NCBI GenBank assembly: GCA_007922305.1 | Contig: ML677335.1 | Span: 16,137,790 to 16,201,789, forward strand | Direction of reading: 5' to 3' | From: Dermatemys mawii | Lineage: Eukaryota; Chordata; Testudines; Dermatemydidae | Length of the DNA stretch: 64,000 nucleotides | Shown here: positions 42,967 through 53,497 of the stretch, in pieces | Layout: each line of letters starts with the position of its first letter | Numbering within the stretch: position 1 is the first letter of the stretch | Notes under the pieces: generated by a model | Seen by the model: the letters and a program-made list of their open reading frames with translations, nothing else | Databases searched by the model: none | What the model was told of the DNA's origin: nothing | Translations under genes and position numbers: made by a program

Positions 42967-44207
42967 TTAGAACTGCCTTTCAGCGTCAAAATGCTCCCTC
43001 AAGGCTTCCCTGATCCTAACAGCCTCGCGCTGGTCCCCTCCAAGAACCCTGCTCTCTGGCTGGGTGTATGTGGCCTCCAGGCATTGAACCTCCGAGGACC
43101 ATGCCTGAGTGAAGCCTTCGCCCTTCCGCTCACAAAGATTATGTAGGGCACAGCATGCGGAAATAACTGCGGAGATACTACCCTCGGCCAAGTCTAGCCT
43201 CCCATAAAGACAGCGCCAGCGCGCCTTGAGACGCCCAAAAGCACACTCCACAGTCATTTGACACCGGCTAAGCCTGTAGTTGAACCTCTCCTGACTGCTG
43301 TCCAGGCTCCCTGTGTAGGGTTTCATGAGCCAGGGCATTAAAGGGTAAGCAGGGTCGCCAAGAATCACTATGGGCATTTCCACTTCCCCCACGGGGATCC
43401 TCTGGTCTGGGAAAAAAGTCCTGGCTTGCAGCTTCATGAACAGGCCGGTGTTGCAGAAGATGCGTGCGTCATGCACCTTTCCAGACCAGCCCACGTTAAT
43501 GTCAGTAAAACGCCCACGGTGATCCACAAGCGCCTGGAGAACCATGGAGAAGTACCCCTTTCGGTTAACGTACTCGTCTGCTAGGTGGGCAGGCGCCAGA
43601 ATAGGTATATGGGTCCCATCTATCGCCCCTCCACAGTTAGGGAAACCCATTTCTTCAAAGCCAGCCATGATGTCATGCATATTACCAAGAGTCACAATTT
43701 TTCGTAGCAGGATGCGATTAATGGTCCTGCACACTTGCATCAGCAGAACTCCAACGGTCGACTTTCCAACCCCAAACTGTTGGCCACCGATCGGTAGCTG
43801 TCTGGTGTAGCCAGCTTCCAGATCGCGATAGCCACCCGCTTCTCCACCGGGAGGGCAGCTCTCAGTCTGGTGTCCTTGCGCCGCAAGGCGGGGGCGAGTT
43901 GAGCACACAGTCCCATGAAAGTGGCTTTTCTCATTCAAAAGTTTTGCAGCCACTGCTCGTCATCCCAGACTTGCATGACGATGCGATCCCACCACTCAGT
44001 GCTCGTTTCCCATGCCCAGAAGCGGCGTTCAACGGCCGTGAGCATGTCCGTTAATGAGACAAGAAGCTTTGTGTCAAACGCATTCACCGCTTCGATCTCG
44101 TCTTCAGACTCATCACTGTCATCCTGCATGTCAAGGATTAACTCCACTGCACACAGAGATGTGCTGGCGACAGTCGTCAGCATGTTCCTCAGCAGTTCTG
44201 GATTCAT
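42967..44207 (-). pseudogene. PIF/Harbinger DDE transposase (HARBI1-like), two lesions
   Basis: The likely start is ATG 44205-44207 (MNPELLRNMLTTVASTSLCA). The N-terminal part runs to DDEQWLQNF, where a TGA at 43935-43937 interrupts. The frame continues MRKATFMGLCAQLAPALRR and EKRVAIAIWKLATPDSYRSV. A one-base deletion near 43777-43783 then shifts into the long frame GVGKSTVGVLLMQVCRTIN to the stop at 42967. Catalytic-domain motifs are all present: CGGAIDGTHIPI, RKGYFSMVLQALVDHRGRF, GWSGKVHDARIF, GDPAYPLMPWLMKPYTG, VECAFGRLKARWR and ACCALHNLCE. The acidic residues in AIDGTH, GDPAYP and VECAFG are candidates for the DDE triad. The enzyme would cut and paste the element at TTA/TAA sites together with the Myb-like partner. 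Length (about 413 codons) is normal. The TGA probably arose from a CGA by CpG decay (inference). Confidence 0.85.
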
Positions 44208-44579
44208 TGCAGCACACGACAATGGAAGACGGAGCGTGCCTTGCTGAAACCATTGAAAGATGGCGCCGGAGGTGGAAGGAAACACAGGGATTGCTGGGAT
44301 ATGCCAAAAAGCATCATGGGTAGTTGAAACAGGATACAGAATGCCCCGCAAGTGATGCCCCCCCACCACAAGGCATTGCGCCAGATCGGGAAGAGGTGTA
44401 CTGTGGGATACATACCCTAATGTGCTGTTCTTAATGCCGTATTAAGTGCTGCAAATGTGGCCATGCTATAACGCTGGAGCATCTCAGTGTGGGCGTACAA
44501 TAGCGCTATTCATATTACTGTATAAGGGGACCGCTATAACCAATAGCGCTATAATCTTGTAAGTGTAACCATGCCCTTA

Positions 44580-45859
44580 GTCTCATTAACTGATTTCATT
44601 GCAATTCCATGCACATAAGGATTAGTGAGTAAGGGATGTGGTATGGTATAGGACCCTATCTGAAAGCCAGGGCACATGGAAATGAGACAATATTGGATTT
44701 TCAGAGCTATTACTTAGGACCAAATTCAACACCCTTTGGAAGCAACAGGAATTGGATCAGGCCCTTAAAGAAGGCCCAATCTGATTAGAACTATTTTAGC
44801 CAGAAAAGCTAGTTGAATTGTTCATTGTGAAGAGTTTATATGATGAATTTTAGCCACTTTCTCCCTGTTATATGGAACCACCTTTTTCTTATATATTGAG
44901 TGCATTTACAGTATTTACTGGTCTGCATCTTCATTGCAATTTCTGTCAACCCCACACAGCTTTGTAGTTGTGTATACTTGGTTAGCACTAGTTACAAATG
45001 TTTTTTCACATAAACTCGTCTGTCTCACTGAATAAACTGTGTTAGTGCTACATGACTGGCTCATGGAGGGGTTTTTTTGTGGGAAGAGGGGGAAATGCTT
45101 TCTTAAGTGTCCCACTCCAGTCTCAAATACAACCCTATTCCATCTATTGGCTAAGTGTATTTATTCAGTATATACCTGTCTAAGTTTTCTGTTACTGCTT
45201 TTCCAATTCAACACAGGCATCAATTGTCACCAGAAATATAATTGTCTATACTGGTCAGCTACCCAGAAGTGGGGTTTGGAGCCTGGAAGTTCCCTAGCAG
45301 AAGTTCCAGGGCAGAAAATGGTCAGAGGCTGTTTTTTAAAAGGGAAATGCTGTCTAAGCCAAGGAAACCACTTCAATGCCAGAAAGAGAATGCCAAGCTG
45401 GAGAGAGTGGGAGTAGGAGGGAATTGGCCTCCCTTAAGGTAGACAACAAAACCCGAGGATTCACAGGGCTGATAATGACACTGAGGGGGGCTGCATTCAA
45501 GAGGAAAGGGTTTGTGGATAAGAAACTCTTTTGTAAGGCCTGTGTTTCCTTGCTTTATGTTGTGTTGTCCTTGAAGAGTGCAAATAGAAAACCAGAGGTC
45601 CCACTGCCAAATGGATTAGGGGGAAGGGGAAGGGGGAGGGAAATGGGATAGAATGTGTCTAAGCAACTTGGGAGGGCAGTGGCACCAGTTCTAGGGTCTA
45701 GGTGGCTGTTCTGTAGGGTACCACTTCCCAAGAAGGCTGTCAGACATTGGCTCTGCACTTAGGAGTGACCTTGAGAGACCTAAAGCTAAGAGTGCAGATC
45801 AATCACTATCCAGATTCAGGGGACTTCGAAGCATATGGGATTCAGTAGCTGGATCCTGT
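44580..45859. other. nothing recognised
   Basis: Frames up to 125 codons (45039-45416) resemble no protein. GACCAAATTCAACACCC at about 44718 may be a MITE arm. Confidence 0.4.
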
Positions 45860-46250
45860 TAGGAATCAAGACATAAGCAAACTTGCCCAACAGTCAGAGT
45901 AGGAGTCTGGCCTAGTAGTTGAAGCAGGAGTCAGGAAATGGAATGGAGAATCAGAAACTGGATGCCAAAGCCAAGAGTCAAGCAGAATCAGAGCCAGGAA
46001 TTGGAGCCAAGGATCAGAGACCAAATGCCCAAAGCCAAGAGCCGGGATTGGAGCTGGGATTGATAGCTGATGGTCAGGAGTGAGATGTAGGGGGCAGGAA
46101 CCAAAGATGAGGCAAGGATCAAGCACAGAGCAGGAGCAAGGCAGGAAATGGGAGCAAAAGCTGGCTGCAGAACGTGGTGGACAGGCAAAGAGCAGAGTCC
46201 AATGTAACAGCAACAGGGAGTCTGTGCAGTTACCCAGACAAATCATCTGG
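45860..46250. repeat. degenerate purine-rich minisatellite
   Basis: Imperfect tandem variants of GAGCCAGGA, AAGCCAAGAG and GATCAGA recur every 10-25 bases with no fixed unit. The 129-codon minus frame through it (45866-46255) is a by-product of the repetition. Confidence 0.6.
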
Positions 46251-48544
46251 GTCACTTCGTGGCTTAAGTAGCAGTGGGGGTCAATCAGGTGCCCCTAGGT
46301 CTTGGGCCTTCTGATAGGGCTTTCTGTGGGACCTGAGAACCCCAGACTGGTGAAGTGTCTCTTCATCTGTCTCTCCTGATAGCAATGAGGGGGGTTTGGC
46401 GATCCTGAGCCCCCACAGCTCTTGGTTCTAAACCTGCCAAAAGATCCAGATCCAGTCACAACAGATTTGGTGTCCACTCAAAAGTGGGACCGGACTGGGT
46501 CATAACAGGAGATATTAGGACAAATAGTGGTGCAAAATTTGGAAGCGCCCCTGGGGGCAGCGAGCTTCTATTAGTCACAGCAGGTTCCAAACTAAACAAT
46601 CCCCTTCAAGAAAAAGACAATTCATTCAGACACTATCTAAACATTTATAAACTTTCACTCTTAGGCCATGGATTATCTAGTTTTCTTTAACTCTAGAAAA
46701 TAAATATTAATATATCTTTGGATTCTGCTTACAGAACATTTATTAAGTCATAAAGCCAAACCCCTGTCTGACTGTGTAAGAGTTACCTAGGGAAAAATTT
46801 TGCCCAAATGTTCTGTTTGTGGCGCCCAAACTGGCTATTCTGGAAGTGATTACAAGCCCAAAAAACTTTGTTTAGAAAAAACTGTTGAACTTGCTAAGTG
46901 ACAATTCAGTAATATACAACATCATTTACAGAACCTAGATTCAAGCATAGAATAGAATAGTTAAGATAATAAATCTTACATTACCCACATGATAAAAACA
47001 ATGTTACTTGTCCCATGGGCAGGGTAGAATTCATGGTGCCCATTTCATTTAAATGCTTTTAAGTGCTTGAGTTTTATAAATGCTGAAATCACAGTCCTAC
47101 TACTTAGCCACCTTATCCAGGGCAGGGTTGTTGTTTTGAGAATTTCAGTTTTTTTAAAAAAATGATGTGAGGGTAAATGAGGACACAATTTATTTAAAAT
47201 ATTAAATAAGTAGGATGAACAGATCACCTAATTATTAAATTGAGTATGTGGAATATTATTATTAAATTGAAAGAAAGAGTAGTATTGTCCAAGATGATTA
47301 AGGTAGCTAAGATGCTTGTCTCATTCAAGCACATCTGGCGAGGTGCGAGAGTTCTATGTAAGTTCTAGTTAAGTCAGTCATGCGTTTACCACTGTGTGCA
47401 ACTCAGCCTCCTTTTACTCCCAAGGTTGGTAGAAAGCCTAAAATAAACATTCCAAAATGATTGAGCCCCATAATAAATTACACCTCTGCAGAGCCACGAC
47501 TGGAACACTGGCCCTTCGATGCCGTAAGTACGGGCTTCAAACTAAAGGGAGAACTCTGTTAGCTATCTAATAGAATAACGCCTTTGTGTTCTTTCTAAAC
47601 TGCAACAGTCATACACACACGCATGCATATCATGCCCAACTCTGCTTCCCCCTGAAATCAAGGGCAAAAAATTCTCATAGGTACTAATGAGATTAGGATC
47701 AAGCCCACAACTCATTAAAATCAATGGGAGCAGAAGTGGACCTAACACTAGCCACAGCAAAAAGATTTACTTACAAACTACTTTCTTCAAACAGATGTGG
47801 TGAATGAGTTTAAGGAAAATGTAATTACATGGAAAGCATGAAGAGGCTATTTGTGAGCTAGAGGGAGGCAATTGTTAGACAAGAGGCAAAATTTCTTATC
47901 AGGGTAATTTTTCTAAATGATTTGTAGCCCACCAACAGTTTGATTAGTTTTCTTCAAAATTTGAAAAAAATAGTCTCTTTCACCTTCATAGCAACTTTGG
48001 CATTTTCAGACTAAATCAATTTTTCATTGTAACTGGCTATACAATGGAAGCCAGTTTCTCCCCTACACATTTATGAAAGCATCCAGAGGATTATTACTGA
48101 TGAATTCATAACAAAAATCCTGCTTTCATGTAAGTGTCTCGAACAATTAAAAAATGAGGGAAGAAAAATACAGGAAATAAGTAAGGGTTAGATCTCTAAA
48201 TGGAAAGGAATTAAAAGTTTGTCATGAAGCATCAGTTTGTTTTTAAGCATATTTCGTCTTTTCTGCACACAGCATAACAACAATGTATGAAGCTTTGTTT
48301 TGTGTACCAAACTTAACTGAAACTGGAAGCAAATAGCTGTATTTATATCTTTATTATTCTTTTTTTAACTGATGTAACTCTTAGTCTAAACACTTTACAG
48401 TATGGAAATAAGCATTCGGTAGTTGGTAAAGTTTTAAATAAGTAAATAAACTCCATATTGCCTTAATTCAACATCATATTTTTCCTCTTTTACTCTCTGT
48501 ATTACTCCCTATATTTGTCATGATATGAACAACTCTTTCCTCCT
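46251..48544. other. 2.3 kb, no gene recognised
   Basis: AT-rich. At about 47640-47740, CTGAAATCAAGGGCAAAAA and TTAAAATCAATGGGAGCAG could be worn arms of a palindromic MITE. The 46470-46560 segment resembles an LTR-like end but no partner was found. Confidence 0.4.
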
Positions 48545-48680
48545 GAAGCCTCCAATCCTGCAAAGAGAATGCGCACATAACTCCCCTGGCACCATACAGA
48601 GTCTCACTGAAGTTGGGGGGCTCACCATGAGTGCAGGGGGGTCCATTCATATGGTCATATTTGCAGGATCGCGGCTTAAG
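48545..48680. repeat. palindromic MITE (GATCCTGCAAA type)
   Basis: CTCCAATCCTGCAAA on the left pairs with TTTGCAGGATCGCGGC on the right, about 130 bp apart. A lone arm of the same family lies near 62728 and another at 37323. Confidence 0.6.
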
Positions 48681-49674
48681 ACTTTAGTAGAACAATCCCA
48701 CGAACTATCTGTTTGAGGTTTTCTTTTAGCTTTTATTAAATAAAAGCACATCCTTGATATAAAATGAGATCACAGTCAGTTGGCAGATTGTGCTTTTGAG
48801 TATGCTTAACAGAGTTCTAAATAATAAATGCAATGCAGGGATCTTATACGCTGTTCATTTGTTTGGCGGCTAACATTAAAAAATATTGAAGGCCACAAAG
48901 ATACAGTATGCCAGAGTGATCCCAAAATTAACAGATTATGCATTCTCTTTGGAATGCATTTAAGGAAGTTATGGGTGTAACTTGAAATTCTCTTTTATCT
49001 TTGGTGAAAACCTACTGTGGAATGTCCCTTGGAAAAGTTAAGAGAACAAAAGCTGGAAAGTAACAAAGTATAGACTGAAAAACTATGAAACAAAACCAGA
49101 ACATCTCTTATAATTGAGAGTCTGGGAAAACATTCTTTTGCTCTGGCAATTTGCCAAATGAGTCCCCACAAAAAGAGTTTAGTAAAAAAAAGTTAAGTGT
49201 TGTAGCACCAAGATGAATTCCAAGAGGCTGCAAAAGAGGCAACTCAAACAGTGACTGCAAAAGAGGTTTCAGATTTTTTTTGTATTCAGTGGAGGCTTCA
49301 AAAATATTTCACATTTATTATATCACTGATTTATTTGTCTTTAATAAATGAATACAGTTATAATTTTAAGAAATGTTTAGCTTTTGAGGTGATAAGAAAT
49401 GGTGATTAGAATGACTGAAAGGAATTTATTTAATGATACTTATCTTTCCAGCACTGTCATTTTGTTTGTATTTTAGAGAAAAATATCAGCAATTTAGGGC
49501 ATTGTTTCAATTCTAGCTCATTTCAGAAGTAGTTGGAAGTTGATATTTGACAGCTGTTTGGTAGCCTATGTGAAATGAGTGGGTCTCAGTCCAGCTGACA
49601 CTGTACTCTCTGTGACTTGTCCCTATTGATGTTGACCACAAAGTCATGCTCAACAACTCTTCAAACTTGTGTTC
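48681..49674. other. nothing recognised
   Basis: AT-rich; no frames of note. Confidence 0.4.
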
Positions 49675-50200
49675 TGAGTAGGGCTGGCTGGAAAACAAGA
49701 AGTCCACCCTGTCTCTCCTGCACCCCTCCCCAAAACAGGAGATTAAAATTAGACCTTTCAAAAAATTTTGTGAAAACACACTCCAGGGTAGAGACCCAGC
49801 TGGGATATGGGAGTCCCAGGTTCTAGTCTCCACTCCAAATCAAACAGAGTTGGGACTTCAAACTGGGAGTCTTATATACTGGGGCCTGGTCTACACTTGT
49901 GGGAGGGGATCAATCTAAGTTACACTACTTCTGCTACATGAATAACAGGTGAAGTTAATGTACTTAAATCTACTTACCAAGGTGTCTTCACTGTGGTAAG
50001 TTGATGGTTGACGCTCTACCATCGACTCCACCTGGGCCTCTCGCCCTGGTGGAGTACTGGAGTTGACAGGTGAGTGCTCGGTGGCTGATGTCTAGACACG
50101 ATAAATTGCCCCCCTGGATCGATTGCTGCCTGTCGATCCAGCGGGTAATGTAGACAAGCCTTGAGTGCCCTAACCACTGGGATACTGGCTGCTCTGGGAA
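49675..50200. mobile_element. TAGAGCTGG-family MITE split by a nested MITE
   Basis: Starts TAGGGCTGGCTGGAAAAC. A tRNA-like block (GGTTCTAGTCTCCACT, then GGGACTTCAAACTGGGAG) is cut by the element at 49881-50163 and resumes as GAGTGCCCTAACCACTGGGA, the antisense A-box half. Same family as 29405-29745. Confidence 0.5.
49881..50163. mobile_element. Harbinger-type MITE (GGCCTGGTCTACAC), nested
   Basis: Left GGGGCCTGGTCTACACTTG and right TAATGTAGACAAGCC are inverted repeats. The left terminus closely matches that of Harbinger copy B (26218). GC-richer interior with CGATCGA-like motifs. Inserted in a tRNA-like MITE. Confidence 0.6.
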
Positions 50201-50755
50201 GTCTCTCTAACTGATTTCAGTGGAGGTACGACTCTTAACATCATCTGAACAGCTTGCTCTATACTGAAATAATCCATAGTGTGACTCCGTTGACTTCAAT
50301 ATCAGGATGAATTTTCGTGTTGCCCAGATCCACAGATAGTTAAGGGGTCCACTGTTAGCTCTTACTGACATGAAATTTCCGATCTAAGTGTTAGGCAAGC
50401 TGTAGTTGGAGACCATAATAGAACATAATTTCCATAGTGCATCTGGATCTCTTCCCTGATATGGAAGTCCTGATTATTGAAGCCCTCCACTATGTTAGTG
50501 GTAATAACAAAAATAGATTTGTGGATCTGCTGGAAAAACCCTACGATCCTCAAGCAGATCACAACTCATTTTTGTGAACTGTTTTGGTGTATTGTTACCT
50601 TTTTTAGACTGATCTGGTAAATTGGGAACCTGGACTTTGTATCATTTAAGGCTTTTTAAAGTCCAAGATACATAGCTGCCAAAAAAAAGTAGACACATGT
50701 TTGATATCAAACTTGAAAAGCAAATACATTCCATATATGGAAATAGCACAGAGGC
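50201..50755. other. nothing clear
   Basis: TTGACTTCAATATCAGGATG at about 50288 resembles a palindromic-MITE centre. Otherwise unassigned. Confidence 0.35.
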
Positions 50756-51608
50756 CAGTGGTTTTCCATTTTTTTTCTGGGGACCCAGATGAAGAAAATT
50801 GTTGATGCCTGTGACTCAATGGAGCTGGAGATGCGGAGTTTTGGGTGTGGGAGGGGCTCAGGGCTGGGGCAGAGGGTTAGTGTGCAGGGGTGAGAGCTGC
50901 AGGGTGGGGCCGGGAATAAGGGGTTCAGGGCTCTAGGCTAGGGCAGGGGGTTGAAGTGCAGGAGGAGGTCAGGGCTCTGGACTGGGGGTGCAGGCTCTGG
51001 GGTGGGGCCAGGGATGATGGGTTTGGGGTGCAGGAAGGGGTTCCAGGTTTAGAGGCGACTCAGGGATGGGGATTGGATCACAGGGTTGGGGCACGGACTT
51101 ACCTCCGGTGGCTCACGGTCAGCTGTGACTGTGGGGTGGGGGGAAGCTGTGCATGTGGGCAAGTGTCATGCGCCTCTGCCTAGGAGCCGGATCCGCTGAT
51201 GACCGCTGCCGGAGTGCAGAGGCAGGCTTCCCGCCTGTCCTGGCACTGCGGACTGTGCTTCACCCTGGAAGCGGTCATCAACAGGTCCGGCCCCTAGGCT
51301 GAGGCGCGCGACTCTTGCCCTCAGGCACTGCTTCCTCCTGATCCCATTGGTCTGTTCCTGGTCAATGGAAGTGTGGAGCTGGTGCTTGAGGCAGGGGTAG
51401 TGCGTGGAGCCCCATGGCATCCCCTCCCTAGAAGCTGGACCTGCTGCTGGCTGCTTCTGGGGTGCAGCGTGGTGTTGGAACAGGTAGGCCCTAATTTACT
51501 TTAGCTGGGCAGCACTGCCGATGGGACTTTTAACATCCCAGTTGGCAGTGCTGACCAGAGTCACCCAGTGCCTGAACACAGTACTGGGCTGCTACTCGAA
51601 CTCTGAAA
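50756..51608. mobile_element. hAT-type non-autonomous element, right end lost
   Basis: Starts CAGTGGTTTTCCATTTTTTT and continues GGGGACCCAGATGAAG and GTTGATGCCTGTGACTCAAT, then G-rich GGGGTGCAGG blocks like those at 5.7 and 11.1 kb. The expected right terminus is not visible beyond TACTGGGCTGCTACTCGA. Confidence 0.5.
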
Positions 51609-52539
51609 AATGATGATATAAGCTATATGTTATACTGTACTCCTGGTTACTGCAGAGTTGAGTTCCATGCATACAAAATATCTATCATGTCACAAGATTC
51701 CCTATTCCAAGTAGCAAAGCAATACTACTGAAGAATACCCTTGAGAAAACCCCACTAATAAAGAGTTTTTTCTTCTTATGGCAGAACAAACATTGGAGAA
51801 AAGACTCATGCAGAACCTCTCTCTAATGAAGAAGAGGCTCAAGCAGACCGAAATAATGTCCACAGTGTAGCTATTCAAACACAGATGGCAATGAACAGGA
51901 GTTGAGATGGAAGGAAAACAATATACCTAAAGAAATGGCAGCCTGGCTTTTACTGGAAGCAGATTACAGTTTATACTGTAACTGTATAACCAGTTTGATA
52001 AAAAAAAAAGTGAGATTTGGTTTAGTGTGCTAACTATCCATCGGTCTCTCTTGCAACACAGGAAAATGTAGTCTCTGTGACAGGACCTCTGTCTCATCCT
52101 AATAGGGCAGAGCTGTCTGCTAACAACATAGTCTGGATGCCTTATGTATGAAATAATGCAAGCCATTAGGAGAGCTGTTTCAGTGTGACTGAGGAGCCAT
52201 ATCATCTTTCCATCAATAATGAAGTATGAGCATCTTTGCAAGATTATTCGTGATGAGCCATACGCAAGTGTTTTGCTCATATGCATGCTATATCTGAGTT
52301 TCATGTTACAAGCGAAACCACTTAATGTCCTGGCTTACCCTCTTGCATTCCTCCAGTTTGAAAGAGCAGTGAAAAACACCAGACATTATGTTTGTGTAGT
52401 AATCAATTTGCTGCACAGGGAATATAAAGCAATATCATGTGTTTGATGTCTTTTTGCCTAGGTAATAAACTTACTCTGTGTCTTAGTCTGAACTGTGAAG
52501 TGTTTCCTCTGTTTCAATGATAAAAAAAATGGTTGAATT
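51609..52539. other. nothing recognised
   Basis: Frame 51927-52304 minus (125 codons) and 52219-52446 plus resemble no known protein. Confidence 0.4.
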
Positions 52540-52547
52540 CTTTAGAA

Positions 52548-53061
52548 TAGCGGGTTTACAAACTTTTTAGGCTGTGTATCCTTTTCCAAATAACGTAGTC
52601 TACTGCATACCCTGATCTGAGCTATGCAGAGGCAACATGTGTGGGGAGGGGGAAGCACACAGGGTCAAATACCCGCCTCCCCAAGATTTCTGCCTTCCAT
52701 TTAGCAACAGCTTCTAGAGGTTTCCAAACTGTGTGGCATGCCCCATTAGGAGGGCACAGAGGAACATTCAGGGGGACAAGCAGCAACACCAGACAGCTTG
52801 GGCCAGTCACACATTGTGGGGCTCAGAGATGGAGCACCACTTCTATCTCAACTCATCTCAGAGGGTTGCCCCAAAAAAGTTTTGAACTGAGCCCCTCCCC
52901 TTTGAGGTACAATTTTGGATTGCGCTCCCTCCGACCCAGACAGGCTGGGTGACCCATTGAGGTGAGTCAGGGAGTGGAGGTGGCGTTCCCTCCTCGAGTA
53001 CCACCACCTGGAGCTGGCCCCCTGGAATGTTCCTCCGTGCCTCACATTTTGAAAACCTCTG
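52548..53061. mobile_element. hAT-type element with perfect 8-bp duplication and internal second end
   Basis: CTTTAGAA flanks it at 52540-52547 and 53062-53069. The left end is TAGCGGGTTTACAAAC and the right end reads in reverse complement CAGAGGTTTTCAAAATGTG. A second left-type end, TAGAGGTTTCCAAACTGTG, occurs inside at 52715 and matches the right end better than the outer left end does. Confidence 0.75.
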
Positions 53062-53107
53062 CTTTAGAAGTACTGTACTATGTGAACAGGTGGCACCAGT
53101 ATAAAGC

Positions 53108-53497
53108 AGGGCAGCAAATGGCTTTCTTGCCCCACAAAACTTTTCAAGATTTCAAACATTTTCCTATTCCACATCTATACGAAACTGAAACTTTCATGAA
53201 AAAGGCAAAAGAGCCCTTCCTTCCAGAAGAGCCAATAATCCAGCAACTATGGGACTCCTCTGGGATGTGGGAGCCCTATTTTCGAGTCCCTGCTATACCT
53301 AATTCAGAACAGGTTAATAACTAGGCTATGACTATTATAGAGTACCTGGGACTATTTTTTGAGCAGAAATGTCTGACAATCCTTTTCTAATGAAAATGTC
53401 ATCAAAACTGGTAGATTCCAGCAAAAGTCTTTGGTTTTGACAAATCAGCATTTCTTGACAAAAAAAGCATTTAATTGAAAAATTCCTACTCAGCTCT
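53108..53497. mobile_element. TAGAGCTGG-family MITE with tRNA-like block
   Basis: The right end in reverse complement is ACTAGAGCTGAGTAGGAAT. Inside are a tRNA-like TTTTCGAGTCCCTGC (B-box-like) and an antisense GTTAATAACTAGGCTATGA. Flanking AAAATTTC-rich arms match the other copies. Confidence 0.5.

Larger units (their letters stand above)
40471..44576. mobile_element. complete-length PIF/Harbinger DNA transposon (copy A)
   Basis: Left end GGGCTTGGTTACACTGGCAC and right end reverse complement GGGCATGGTTACACTTACAA are inverted repeats, each followed within 40 bases by TATAGCGCTAT motifs. TTA lies directly outside both ends (40468-40470 and 44577-44579), the PIF/Harbinger target duplication. 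The 4106-bp element holds a two-exon Myb/SANT-like gene on plus and a transposase on minus, converging at about 42750-42960. Both genes carry disabling changes, so the copy is probably immobile itself. GC content is higher than the flanks. Confidence 0.9.

Noticed and set aside
43544..44323. Plus-strand frames opposite the Harbinger transposase
   Set aside because: Shadows of the transposase coding strand; no independent features.
45866..46255. 129-codon minus frame
   Set aside because: Produced by a degenerate purine-rich minisatellite.
52962..53324. 120-codon plus frame
   Set aside because: Crosses from a hAT element into a tRNA-like MITE; not a coherent protein.
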